A stretch of DNA of 64,000 nt from RYN-133 sp963785425 (lineage in GTDB: Bacteria; Actinomycetota; Actinomycetes; Mycobacteriales; Jatrophihabitantaceae). A model generated the notes under the pieces. That model was not told the origin of the DNA, made no database searches, and was given only the letters and a program-made list of their open reading frames with translations. This document shows, in pieces, positions 42,222-49,918 of the stretch. Position 1 is the first letter of the stretch; every line of letters starts with the position of its first letter. Made by a program: the position numbers and the translations under genes. Where the stretch lies: positions 248,001 to 312,000 of the forward strand of contig CAWAVG010000003.1 in assembly GCA_963785425.1 (NCBI GenBank), given 5' to 3'.

Positions 42222-42797
42222 TTACAGATAACCAGAAATGGTGGGCAGCAGTTCGTGGAACGTGCGGCCGGAGGCTGTCGCGCCGATCGCGGTCATCGTC
42301 CAGCCGGTGCCGTCGCGCGACAGCTTGGCCATGACCTGCGCCGTGTGCCGTCCGCTGCCCGACAGGTCATAACGGGCGACCTCGGCCTCGGTCGTCTCGT
42401 CGATCAGGCGGCAAAAGGCGTTCTCGATCTGCGAGAAGTCCTGGCCGGTGAACGAATTCACGGTGAACACGATGGCCCGGACGGCCTGTGAGACCCCGTC
42501 GAGGTGCACCCGGATCGACTCGTCGTCGCCCTCACCCTCGCCGGTGAGGTTGTCACCCGTGTGCTGCACGGCCCCGTCGCGGCTGGTCAGCTGCTGGAAC
42601 CACACCTGGTCGACGAGCTGCCCGGACGCATCGAACAGCAGCGCGGACGCGTCGAGGTCGATCGACTGGCTGCGCGAACCGAAGAAGCCTCGCTTCTTGA
42701 CCGCGTCCCACCCCAGGCCCATGCGCACCTGGGTCAGGCCACCGCCGCCGGACTTGACCAGCGAGACGCTCTGTCCCTTGCTCAGGCTGACACTCAC
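42222..42797 (-). CDS. terZ: TerD-family protein (TerZ-like)
   Basis: A 191-residue TerD domain starting at GTG 42797 (MSVSLSKGQSVSLVKSGGGG). It retains the calcium-binding loop HTGDNLTGEGEGDDESI near residue 80 and has an insertion KKRGFFGSRSQSIDLDASAL typical of the TerZ/TerF subgroup. The C-terminus (TASGRTFHELLPTISGYL) differs from that of TerD proper, as in TerZ. It lies 9 bases after terA, so translation is likely coupled. Confidence 0.88.
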   Translation of the reverse strand: MSVSLSKGQSVSLVKSGGGGLTQVRMGLGWDAVKKRGFFGSRSQSIDLDASALLFDASGQLVDQVWFQQLTSRDGAVQHTGDNLTGEGEGDDESIRVHLDGVSQAVRAIVFTVNSFTGQDFSQIENAFCRLIDETTEAEVARYDLSGSGRHTAQVMAKLSRDGTGWTMTAIGATASGRTFHELLPTISGYL

Positions 42798-42806
42798 GAT
42801 AACTCC

Positions 42807-43490
42807 TTACTTGCGCCCTGCGGTCCAGCGCATGCCCCAGTTGTACGCCTCGTCGAGGGCACGCTGTCCGCCGTTCATGTACTTGATCTCGCGGTGCACC
42901 TGCAGCGCGCCGCCGCGCGACTCGAGCATCGCGATCGCACAGATCCGAGCGCCGTCGCGCGGATCGTCGAGACGGATCGTGACCGACGGCCCGACCGCCG
43001 GGAACAGCGTCGCCACGCCGTCGGCGGCAGCCCAGTTCGCCGCGCCCTCGTAGATCAGCGCGAACACGAGGATGCGTCGGATGCGCTCGACGTGCGCCAG
43101 GTCGATGAGCAGGTTCTCACCGGTCGCCACCGTGCCCGAGCGGTCGTCGCCGTCGAGGCGGATGATCGGAGTGCGGGTCGTGCGGTCGAGCGCCGCGAAC
43201 GCGTTGCCCAATGCCTGCACGACCCCCTTCGACCCGTCGCTGAACTCGTAGAGGCAGCCGAGGTCGAGGTCGAGGCCCGGTTCGGACTTCTGGAAGAACC
43301 CGCGTGCCTTGTCGGGTTTCGCGTTCCAGTTGAGATTCACGCGCAGGATGCCGCCGCTGGTCTTGGCCAGCGAGACGGCCGGCGCTGCCTTGGTGAGCAC
43401 GACCGGGCCGGATGCAGCCGGTGCCGCCGCAGGCGTACCCGCGGGAGCTGCCGGCGTCTGCTTGGGTCGCTTCGTGTAGTCGATCGGCAT
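42807..43490 (-). CDS. terA: TerA protein
   Basis: A 227-residue TerA: a short N-terminal strand and proline-rich hinge (MPIDYTKRPKQTPAAPAGTP) then the TerD-like core with LRVNLNWNAKPDKARGFFQK and LDLDLGCLYEFSDGSKGVV, then IRLDGDDRSGTVATGENLLI, which supplies acidic residues. The end KYMNGGQRALDEAYNWGMRW is the classical TerA tail. ATG 43490 shares one base with the TGA of terC. Confidence 0.92.
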   Translation of the reverse strand: MPIDYTKRPKQTPAAPAGTPAAAPAASGPVVLTKAAPAVSLAKTSGGILRVNLNWNAKPDKARGFFQKSEPGLDLDLGCLYEFSDGSKGVVQALGNAFAALDRTTRTPIIRLDGDDRSGTVATGENLLIDLAHVERIRRILVFALIYEGAANWAAADGVATLFPAVGPSVTIRLDDPRDGARICAIAMLESRGGALQVHREIKYMNGGQRALDEAYNWGMRWTAGRK

Positions 43491-44575
43491 CAGCGCGCCG
43501 CCGTCTCCAGCTCGACCGGTTCCTCGTTCGCCGCGCGCCGGTTGCGGTAGACGGACGAGGCGAACGCGGCACCGATGAAGCCGACGCCGATCAGTCCGGT
43601 GACCACCTCGGGGACGTCGTACTTGATCGTCATCAGTAACAGCACCGACAGCGCGCCGATCGCCCACAGCGCGCCGTGCTCCAGGTAGACGTACTCGCTC
43701 AAGGTCCCCTTCCGGACGAGGAACACCGTCAGCGACCGGATGAACATGGCGCCTACGCCGAGACCGATCGCGATGATGATCGGGTCGGACGTTATTGCGA
43801 ACGCGCCGACCACGCCGTCGAAGCTGAACGACGCATCGAGGACTTCGAGGTAGAGGAACAGGAAGAACGCCGCCCTGCCGACGACCTGCTTGACCGACGG
43901 ACCCGCCGCACCGTCTGCACCCTCGTCGTCGTCACCCTCGTCGAAGAACTCGCCGAGCGCGTTCACGAGCAGGTACGTGACCATGCCCAGCCCGCCCGAC
44001 GCGAGCACGGTCGACACCTTGTTGTCGGGGGCCAGCGTGTACGCGCTCACGATCAGTGCGACGAGCGCCACCACGACGGACAGCTGGTCGAGCTTGCCGA
44101 TGCGCGCCAGGCCCTTCTCGATCGGGGTCAGCCACGTGATCTCGCGTTCCTCGAAGACGAAATCGAGGAACAGCAGCAGCAGGAACACGCCACCGAACGC
44201 AGCGATCGCCGGGTGCGCCTGGTGCAGCAGGTAGCCGTAGGTGCCCTTCGTGTCGGGGTTGCCCTTCTGCAGCGCCAGGCGAATGGCCTCGGCGGGCGAC
44301 AGCTTGGCGGTGATGCCGACGATCAGCAGCGGGAACAGCAGCCGCATGCCGAACACGGCGATCGCAACACCTACGGTGAGGAAGATCTTCTGCCAGAACG
44401 CGCTCATCCGCACGAGCACCGTCGCATTCACGACGGCGTTGTCGAACGAGAGCGACACCTCGAGCACGGCAAGGATCGCGGTCACCGCGAGCCCGGTCGC
44501 GCCGCCGTAGAGGTAACCGAGGACGAGGCCGACGGCGGCGACGACGAGCGAGCCGCCGAAGGTCTTCAGGAGCAT
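43490..44575 (-). CDS. terC: TerC-like DUF475 membrane protein (second copy)
   Basis: A 361-residue polytopic membrane protein. As in the first copy, acidic motifs lie at EVSLSFDNAVVNATVLV near residue 38 and EVLDASFSFDGVVGAFAITS near 235, with a loop rich in acid residues (FDEGDDDEGADGAAG) in the middle that the other copy lacks. TerC is the membrane hub of the TerABCDE system and may transport or sense a metal cation. It sits between the two TerD genes and terA, the standard order, so it is probably the ancestral cluster member. Confidence 0.93.
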   Translation of the reverse strand: MLLKTFGGSLVVAAVGLVLGYLYGGATGLAVTAILAVLEVSLSFDNAVVNATVLVRMSAFWQKIFLTVGVAIAVFGMRLLFPLLIVGITAKLSPAEAIRLALQKGNPDTKGTYGYLLHQAHPAIAAFGGVFLLLLFLDFVFEEREITWLTPIEKGLARIGKLDQLSVVVALVALIVSAYTLAPDNKVSTVLASGGLGMVTYLLVNALGEFFDEGDDDEGADGAAGPSVKQVVGRAAFFLFLYLEVLDASFSFDGVVGAFAITSDPIIIAIGLGVGAMFIRSLTVFLVRKGTLSEYVYLEHGALWAIGALSVLLLMTIKYDVPEVVTGLIGVGFIGAAFASSVYRNRRAANEEPVELETAAR

Positions 44576-44594
44576 GGGCCAGGCGTCCGCAACG

Positions 44595-45173
44595 TCAGCC
44601 GACGTTCACGCCGAAGTCGCGGGCGATTCCCGCGAGTCCGTTCGTGTAACCCTGGCCGACCGCACGGAACTTCCACTCGGTCCCGTTGCGGTAGACCTCG
44701 CCGAAGATCATTGCCGTCTCGGTCGAGGCGTCCTCGGACAGGTCGTACCGGGCGATCTCGGTACCGCCGGCCTGGTTGACGATGCGGATGAAGGCATTGC
44801 GCACCTGACCGAACGACTGCCCGCGCGTCTCGGCGTCGTAGATCGACACCGCGAACACGATCTTGTCGCACTCGGCCGGGACGGCCGCGAGGTTGACCTT
44901 GACCATCTCGTCGTCGCCCTCGCCCTCACCGGTGAGGTTGTCGCCGGTGTGCTCGACCGAGCCGTCCGGGCTGGTGAGGTTGTTGAAGAACACGAAGTAC
45001 TGGTCGGAAAGGATCTTGCTGTTCGGGTCGACGAGGAGCGCACTCGCGTCCAGGTCGAAATCGGCGCCGCTCGTGGTGCGCGCGTCCCAGCCGAGACCGA
45101 CGTTGACCGCCGTCAGGCCAGGTGCCTCCTTGGTGAGCGAGACGTTGCCACCCTTGCTCAGGCTGACGCTCAT
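44595..45173 (-). CDS. terD: TerD protein
   Basis: A canonical 192-residue TerD beginning MSVSLSKGGNVSLTKEAPGL. The calcium-binding loop HTGDNLTGEGEGDDEMV is complete. Further conserved parts are VFAVSIYDAETRGQSFGQ, NAFIRIVNQAGGTEIARYDL and KFRAVGQGYTNGLAGIARDF. It lies 19 bases upstream of terC in the operon. Confidence 0.95.
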   Translation of the reverse strand: MSVSLSKGGNVSLTKEAPGLTAVNVGLGWDARTTSGADFDLDASALLVDPNSKILSDQYFVFFNNLTSPDGSVEHTGDNLTGEGEGDDEMVKVNLAAVPAECDKIVFAVSIYDAETRGQSFGQVRNAFIRIVNQAGGTEIARYDLSEDASTETAMIFGEVYRNGTEWKFRAVGQGYTNGLAGIARDFGVNVG

Positions 45174-45251
45174 ACGTGCTTCCTCCTCATGGTCGGCCCG
45201 CTTGTGGCGGGCCCTAGCCGGAAAACGTGCCGGTGGGTGTCGCGGTTCCCG

Positions 45252-45827
45252 CTACAGCGGGACGCCGAAGTCGCGGGCGATCCCGGCCAGCCCGGAGCTG
45301 TATCCCTGGCCCACGGCACGGAACTTCCAGTCGGAGCCGGCGCGGTAGACCTCGCCGAACACCATGGCCGTCTCGGTCGAGGCGTCCTCGGACAGGTCGT
45401 AGCGGGCGATCTCGGCGTTGTCGGCCTGGTTGACGATACGGATGAAGGCGTTGCGCACCTGGCCGAAGCTCTGCCCGCGCGTCTCGGCGTCGTAGATCGA
45501 CACCGGGAACACGATCTTGTCGAGGTCCGGCGGCAATCCGGCCAGGTTGACCTTGATCTGCTCGTCGTCGCCGGCGCCCTCACCCGTGAGGTTGTCGCCA
45601 GTGTGCTGGATCGCGCCGTCCGGGCTCTGCAGGTTGTTGAAGAAGATGAAGTGCTGCGGCGAGAACACCGTCCCTGCCGCGTTGCACGCGATCGCGCTGG
45701 AGTCGAGGTCGAACTGCTGCCCGTCGGTCGTGCGGGCGTCCCAGCCGAGCCCGACGACGACGGCGCTGAGGCCGGGAGCCTCCTTGGTGAGCGAGATGTT
45801 CCCGCCCTTGGTCAGGCTGATGCTCAT
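45252..45827 (-). CDS. terE: TerD/TerE protein
   Basis: A second canonical TerD-fold protein of 191 residues (MSISLTKGGNISLTKEAPGL), closely similar to its neighbour over the whole length. The calcium loop is intact (HTGDNLTGEGAGDDEQI). It is the first gene of the minus-strand terE-terD-terC-terA-terZ-telA run; the 78-base gap to terD is long enough for a separate ribosome binding site only. The distinction between D and E cannot be made by eye. Confidence 0.93.
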   Translation of the reverse strand: MSISLTKGGNISLTKEAPGLSAVVVGLGWDARTTDGQQFDLDSSAIACNAAGTVFSPQHFIFFNNLQSPDGAIQHTGDNLTGEGAGDDEQIKVNLAGLPPDLDKIVFPVSIYDAETRGQSFGQVRNAFIRIVNQADNAEIARYDLSEDASTETAMVFGEVYRAGSDWKFRAVGQGYSSGLAGIARDFGVPL

Positions 45828-45951
45828 GTGTCACCTCTCGTGAACTCACCGGTCGGGTCGCTGCGACCGGCCACGTGCCCGCCGAGCCTAGCGGGCGGTG
45901 AGATCGTGCATCGCCGGTTTGGGGCATTCCCGGCATGGGTACCGGCTCACG

Positions 45952-47610
45952 GTGACGAGCGTTGCGACCGTGCTCGGCGGGCGGTACGTGCTCGGCGATC
46001 TGCTCGGCACCGGTGGCATGGCCCGGGTGTTCCGCGCCCGCGACACCCTGCTCGCCCGCGACGTCGCGATCAAGGTGTTCCGGCAGGACGAGGTGCTCCC
46101 CGACGCCGACGTACGCCGCAGCGGAGAGGTCCGGGTACTGGCCGGGCTGAATCATCCCGGGTTGGTGATGGTCTTCGATGCCGGACGCGACGAGTCCGAC
46201 CCCTTGTCACCGTTCGCCTACCTGGTGATGGAGCTGGTCGACGGGACGACCCTCGCCCACGTGCTCGGCGCCGGTCCGCTGACCGCACCACGCACGGCCG
46301 CGATCGGAACGCAGCTCGCGGGAGCGCTCGCCTACGTCCATGCGCGCGGCGTCGTGCACCGCGACGTCAAACCGGCCAACGTCCTGATGGGCGCGGCCGA
46401 TTCGGGCGTCGCGAAGCTGACCGATTTCGGCGTCGCCCGGTTGCTCGACAGCACGCGGCTGACGGTGCACGGCACGACAGTCGGGACGGCGAACTACCTC
46501 AGCCCGGAACAGGCGACCGGTTCCGACATCGGCCCGGGGAGCGACGTGTACTCGCTGGGGCTGGTGCTGCTCGAGTGCCTCACCGGTGCGGCGGCGTTCC
46601 CGGGGCACGGCGTTGCTGCCGCGGTGGCGCGCCTGCACCGTGACCCGGAGATCCCGACCTGGCTCGACCCGGCGTGGCGCGAGCTGCTGTCGGCGATGAC
46701 GGCCCGCGAGGCCGCTGAGCGCCCGTCGGCCGGCCAGGTTTCGGCACGTCTGGCAGCGCTGGGCACCGTTACCGGCAGCGACACCGCCCTGACGAGGGCC
46801 GTCCCCCGCGCTTCGGCGGTGCCGGCAGCCGCGACGTCGCAGCGCAAGCGTCGTCCGCGGCGCGTCGCGTGGGCCGCCGCCGGGCTGGCAGCCGTCGTCA
46901 CCGCCGCGGCGATCGCGATCGTGGGCAGCAGCGGAACGGCCGATCCTGCGGCTGCCGCCGCCGACACCTCGGCCTACCCCCACGTCGCGGGCAGGCTGGG
47001 CCGCGACCTGCACACACTAGAGACCCTCGCTCCGGCGGCGCTGCGACCCGACGTCACGACGGTGGCGCGGCGCAGCGCCGTGCGCGACTACCACGGCGCG
47101 CAGCAGGCCCTGTCGGACGCGCTCGGCACGCTGGGCCCCTTGCAGGCCCACGGCCAGGTGGGCGACGCGCTCAACGCGCGGGTCGCCACCGCGATCGCGG
47201 TGGTGTCGAGTGACCTGCTGCGCGCTCAACTCGCCCTCGACACCGCAAGCAGCGCCGCCGCCAAGAAGGCCGAACTGGCTCGGGAGCGGGCTGCCGAGCG
47301 GGCGGCCAGGGCGGCGGCGCATCGTGCCGACCAAGCTGCCGCACGAGCCGCCGCACGGGCCGCTGCACGAGCAGCCGAGCAGGCCGCGGCACGAGCAGCC
47401 GAACAGGCCGCGGCGCGCAGGGCCGCGCGCGCCGCCCGGCGGGCCGCGGAGGCCGCTCAGGCCGAACACGGCGGCGGCCCGCGGTACCGGCCCGGCCCGC
47501 ACGAGCCCGCTCCCGGTCCGGCGCACGCGCGGCCGGGACCGAAGCCGAAGCCGAAGCCCGGCGACGGGCCGGCGCCGCATCACACTGATCACGGCCCCGG
47601 CAAGGGCTGA
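45952..47610 (+). CDS. transmembrane Ser/Thr protein kinase with alanine-rich helical outer domain
   Basis: Kinase domain residues about 10-270: P-loop LGTGGMARVFRA, the lysine in AIKVF, catalytic loop HRDVKPANVLM, DFGVARLL, and SPEQAT. A basic stretch (QRKRRPRR) and a single transmembrane helix (VAWAAAGLAAVVTAAAIAIV near 310) follow. The outer domain is helical and its second half is an almost pure Ala-Arg-Glu repeat (ARAAEQAAARAAEQ), ending in a Pro-Gly-Lys-His tail. I start at the GTG at 45952; the frame is open back to 45898. It is divergent from terE, and the 124-base gap holds both promoters. PknB-like kinases next to Ter genes suggest, but do not prove, a regulatory link. Confidence 0.85.
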   Translation: MTSVATVLGGRYVLGDLLGTGGMARVFRARDTLLARDVAIKVFRQDEVLPDADVRRSGEVRVLAGLNHPGLVMVFDAGRDESDPLSPFAYLVMELVDGTTLAHVLGAGPLTAPRTAAIGTQLAGALAYVHARGVVHRDVKPANVLMGAADSGVAKLTDFGVARLLDSTRLTVHGTTVGTANYLSPEQATGSDIGPGSDVYSLGLVLLECLTGAAAFPGHGVAAAVARLHRDPEIPTWLDPAWRELLSAMTAREAAERPSAGQVSARLAALGTVTGSDTALTRAVPRASAVPAAATSQRKRRPRRVAWAAAGLAAVVTAAAIAIVGSSGTADPAAAAADTSAYPHVAGRLGRDLHTLETLAPAALRPDVTTVARRSAVRDYHGAQQALSDALGTLGPLQAHGQVGDALNARVATAIAVVSSDLLRAQLALDTASSAAAKKAELARERAAERAARAAAHRADQAAARAAARAAARAAEQAAARAAEQAAARRAARAARRAAEAAQAEHGGGPRYRPGPHEPAPGPAHARPGPKPKPKPGDGPAPHHTDHGPGKG

Positions 47611-47618
47611 GCCCGGCG

Positions 47619-47666
47619 TCAGTGACCGCTTCAGTGACCGCGTCAGTGACCGCTTCAGTGACCGCG
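47619..47666. repeat. four exact 12-base tandem repeats at a convergent gene junction
   Basis: Four copies with period 12, alternating TCAGTGACCGCT and TCAGTGACCGCG. They begin 8 bases after the kinase stop and run through the stop codon of the convergent MBL gene (47655-47657). Because each unit contains TCA, any frame of the minus-strand gene meets a stop here. It is a small minisatellite of unknown role. Confidence 0.75.
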
Positions 47667-48284
47667 GGCCACCCACTCGTCCAGATGCGGCGCCTCAGCC
47701 GCGATCGTCGTGTCGTCGCCGTGCCCGGTGTGCACGACGGTGTCGGTGGGCAGTGTCAGCAGCCGGTCGCGGATCGAATCGATGATCGTGGCGAAATCCG
47801 AGTACGACCGTCCGGTCGCGCCGGGGCCGCCCTGGAACAGGGTGTCGCCGCTGAACAGCACGTTGAGCGCCGGTACGTGCAGGCAGACCGCTCCGGGCGC
47901 GTGGCCGGGCGTGTGCAGCACCTGCAACCCGGTGCCGGCGACTTCGACGACCTGGCCGTCGGCGAGGTCGCCGTCGGGCTCCCGCTCGGGATGGGTCAGC
48001 TGCCACAGCACGAGATCGGCGCTGTTGAGCAGGATCGGCGCGTCGGTGACCTCGGCGACGGCGGGCGCGGCGTTGACATGGTCGTCGTGGGCGTGGGTGC
48101 AGACGATCGCGTTCACGCGCCGGCCGTCGACCGCGCGCAGGATCGCGTCGGCGTCGTGGGCCGCGTCGATCACGACGCATTCGTCGTCGTCCCCGACGAT
48201 CCAGACGTTGTTGTCGACGTCCCAGGTGCCGCCGTCCAGACTGAACGTGCCGGACGTGACGATGTGATCTATGCGCGCGGCCAT
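47655..48284 (-). CDS. metallo-beta-lactamase-fold hydrolase
   Basis: A 209-residue cytosolic hydrolase with the dinuclear metal signature CTHAHDDHVNAAPAVAEV near residue 62, further ligands in LHTPGHAPGAVCLHV near 123 and SGDTLFQGGPGAT near 145 and the final histidine in VVHTGHGDDTTI. This is the glyoxalase-II-like subgroup; several actinobacterial members act in mycothiol-dependent formaldehyde detoxification, but no mscR-like dehydrogenase is immediately adjacent. Substrate not predictable. Confidence 0.88.
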   Translation of the reverse strand: MAARIDHIVTSGTFSLDGGTWDVDNNVWIVGDDDECVVIDAAHDADAILRAVDGRRVNAIVCTHAHDDHVNAAPAVAEVTDAPILLNSADLVLWQLTHPEREPDGDLADGQVVEVAGTGLQVLHTPGHAPGAVCLHVPALNVLFSGDTLFQGGPGATGRSYSDFATIIDSIRDRLLTLPTDTVVHTGHGDDTTIAAEAPHLDEWVARGH

Positions 48285-48331
48285 CCTGCGATCCTGTCAG
48301 GCCCGCTGACCCCGCACGACGAGGAGCTTCG

Positions 48332-49342
48332 ATGACCCAGCCCGGCGCCCTGATGGCAGCCGAGATCGACGAACAGCCGCACGTGCTCGCGGGTCTTCTC
48401 GGCCACCGGGACGAGATCGCAGCGGTCCGCGAGGAGATCGGCGCCCGGTCGCCGCGGTTCGTGCTGCTTGCGGCGCGCGGGACGAGTGACCACGCGGCGC
48501 TCTACGCCAAGTACCTCGTCGAGGTCGAGCTGGGTCTGCCCGCAGGGCTCGCGTCGCCCTCGTCGATGACGGTCTATGGCGCCCGGCCCGCTCTGGACGG
48601 CGTGCTGTTCGTGGCGGTGAGCCAGTCGGGCGGCTCGTCCGACCTGGTCGGCTCGCTGACGACGGCACGGGCGTGCGGTGCGTTGACAGTCGCCGTGACG
48701 AACGCCCCCGGGTCGGCGCTGGCCGCGGCCGCCGACCTGCACGTCGACATCCGCGCCGGCGCCGAGCGCGCGGTCGCCGCGACGAAGACCTACACGGCCG
48801 AACTGCTCGCGCTGCACCTGCTTCTCGTCGGCGCGGACGGCACTGTCGACGTCCCGGCGGCCGCCGCGGCGACGCTGCGCGCGAACAGCGCCGACCGGAT
48901 CGCCGACGTGGCGCAGCGCTACCGCTTCGCCGAACGGCTCATCACCACAGCGCGCGGCTTCTCCTACCCGACCGCTCGCGAGGCGGCGTTGAAACTCATG
49001 GAGACCGGCTACCTGTCGGCCCAGGCGTTCTCGGCCGCCGATCTGTTGCACGGGCCGCTCGCGATGATCGACTCCGGCGTGCCGGTGATCGCGGTCGCCT
49101 CGCCGGGACGCGGCGGCGACGCGCTCGGAGCCGCCCTCGACCGGCTCGGCGACACGGGCGCGGACGTGCTGCGCGTGGGTCCGGCGGGTGCCGTTCCGGT
49201 CAGCTACGAGAGCGTGCCGGAGCGGCTCGCGCCGGTGCTCGAGATCCTGCCGCTGCAGCGCCTGGCCCGGCAGGTCGCGCTCGACCGCGGCGTCGACCCC
49301 GACCGGCCGCGCGGCCTGTCGAAGGTCACCGATACCCGTTGA
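48332..49342 (+). CDS. SIS-domain sugar isomerase-like protein
   Basis: A 336-residue protein with two SIS domains, equivalent to the isomerase half of glucosamine-6-phosphate synthase without the glutaminase part. Motifs: LLAARGTSDHAALYAKYLVE near residue 46, VAVSQSGGSSDLVGSL near 92 and ETGYLSAQAFSAADLLHGPL near 225. Such proteins deaminate or isomerise phosphorylated amino sugars. It is monocistronic, preceded by GGAG. No sugar transporter lies next to it. Confidence 0.9.
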   Translation: MTQPGALMAAEIDEQPHVLAGLLGHRDEIAAVREEIGARSPRFVLLAARGTSDHAALYAKYLVEVELGLPAGLASPSSMTVYGARPALDGVLFVAVSQSGGSSDLVGSLTTARACGALTVAVTNAPGSALAAAADLHVDIRAGAERAVAATKTYTAELLALHLLLVGADGTVDVPAAAAATLRANSADRIADVAQRYRFAERLITTARGFSYPTAREAALKLMETGYLSAQAFSAADLLHGPLAMIDSGVPVIAVASPGRGGDALGAALDRLGDTGADVLRVGPAGAVPVSYESVPERLAPVLEILPLQRLARQVALDRGVDPDRPRGLSKVTDTR

Positions 49343-49384
49343 GCATGCCGAGCCGCCGAGGTTGCCTACGTGCTGAGGCAGGCC

Positions 49385-49786
49385 CTACCCGAGCCGGACG
49401 GCGCACTTGCGGCACAGCCCCGGATGCGCGGGGTCGGGTACGTGGCCCCCGGAGTCGCGGCACCGGCCGGAGAGTTCCTCGAGCTGGCGGTGCACCTCGC
49501 TGGCCATGCGCGTGACCTCGCTGTCGAGCACGCGGTACCCGTCCTCGATCCGCGTCCACAGTCCTGCCGTGCACAGCTCGAAGGCGTCGATCGACGTTTC
49601 GACCGTGACGGCGTCGAGGTAGGCATCGGTCACGAGCCCGGCATGATCGGCCTCGATGCTGGCCAGCACCGCGTAGACGTGCAGGCGCAGAGCCCGTCGT
49701 GACACCAGCGTGTCGGCGGCGAGCCCGCGCTCGCCTCCGAAGCGGACGAAGGCGGGGTACGCGGCTTCGTCGCCCCGTCGGTTCAC
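49385..49786 (-). CDS. hypothetical protein with a C-terminal cysteine pair
   Basis: A 133-residue soluble helical protein (VSRRALRLHVYAVLASIEAD, later VTRMASEVHRQLEELSGRC). The tail PDPAHPGLCRKCAVRLG carries a Cys-x-x-Cys with a preceding Cys and His, which could bind zinc. I recognise no family. It ends 42 bases from the convergent SIS gene and is divergent from the formate dehydrogenase. Confidence 0.65.
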   Translation of the reverse strand: MNRRGDEAAYPAFVRFGGERGLAADTLVSRRALRLHVYAVLASIEADHAGLVTDAYLDAVTVETSIDAFELCTAGLWTRIEDGYRVLDSEVTRMASEVHRQLEELSGRCRDSGGHVPDPAHPGLCRKCAVRLG

Positions 49787-49832
49787 GTCTCAAGTGTCCC
49801 GCTCCCGCCGGGTTCGAGCTATGGGTACTTCT

Positions 49833-49846
49833 CACCCAAATGGGTG
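49833..49846. promoter_or_regulatory. palindrome in the formate dehydrogenase promoter region
   Basis: CACCCA-AA-TGGGTG, a perfect 6+6 inverted repeat, 86 bases before the fdhA start in the 132-base divergent gap. A second, shorter palindrome (ATCGT-TGC-ACGAT, 49873-49885) follows. These are candidate operators. The regulator is not encoded nearby as far as I can see. Confidence 0.35.
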
Positions 49847-49918
49847 TTGATCGGACACGGCCGGTGCCTGCATCGTTGCACGATCGCGTGGGTACTGTGA
49901 TCGACAAGGAGGTGCACC

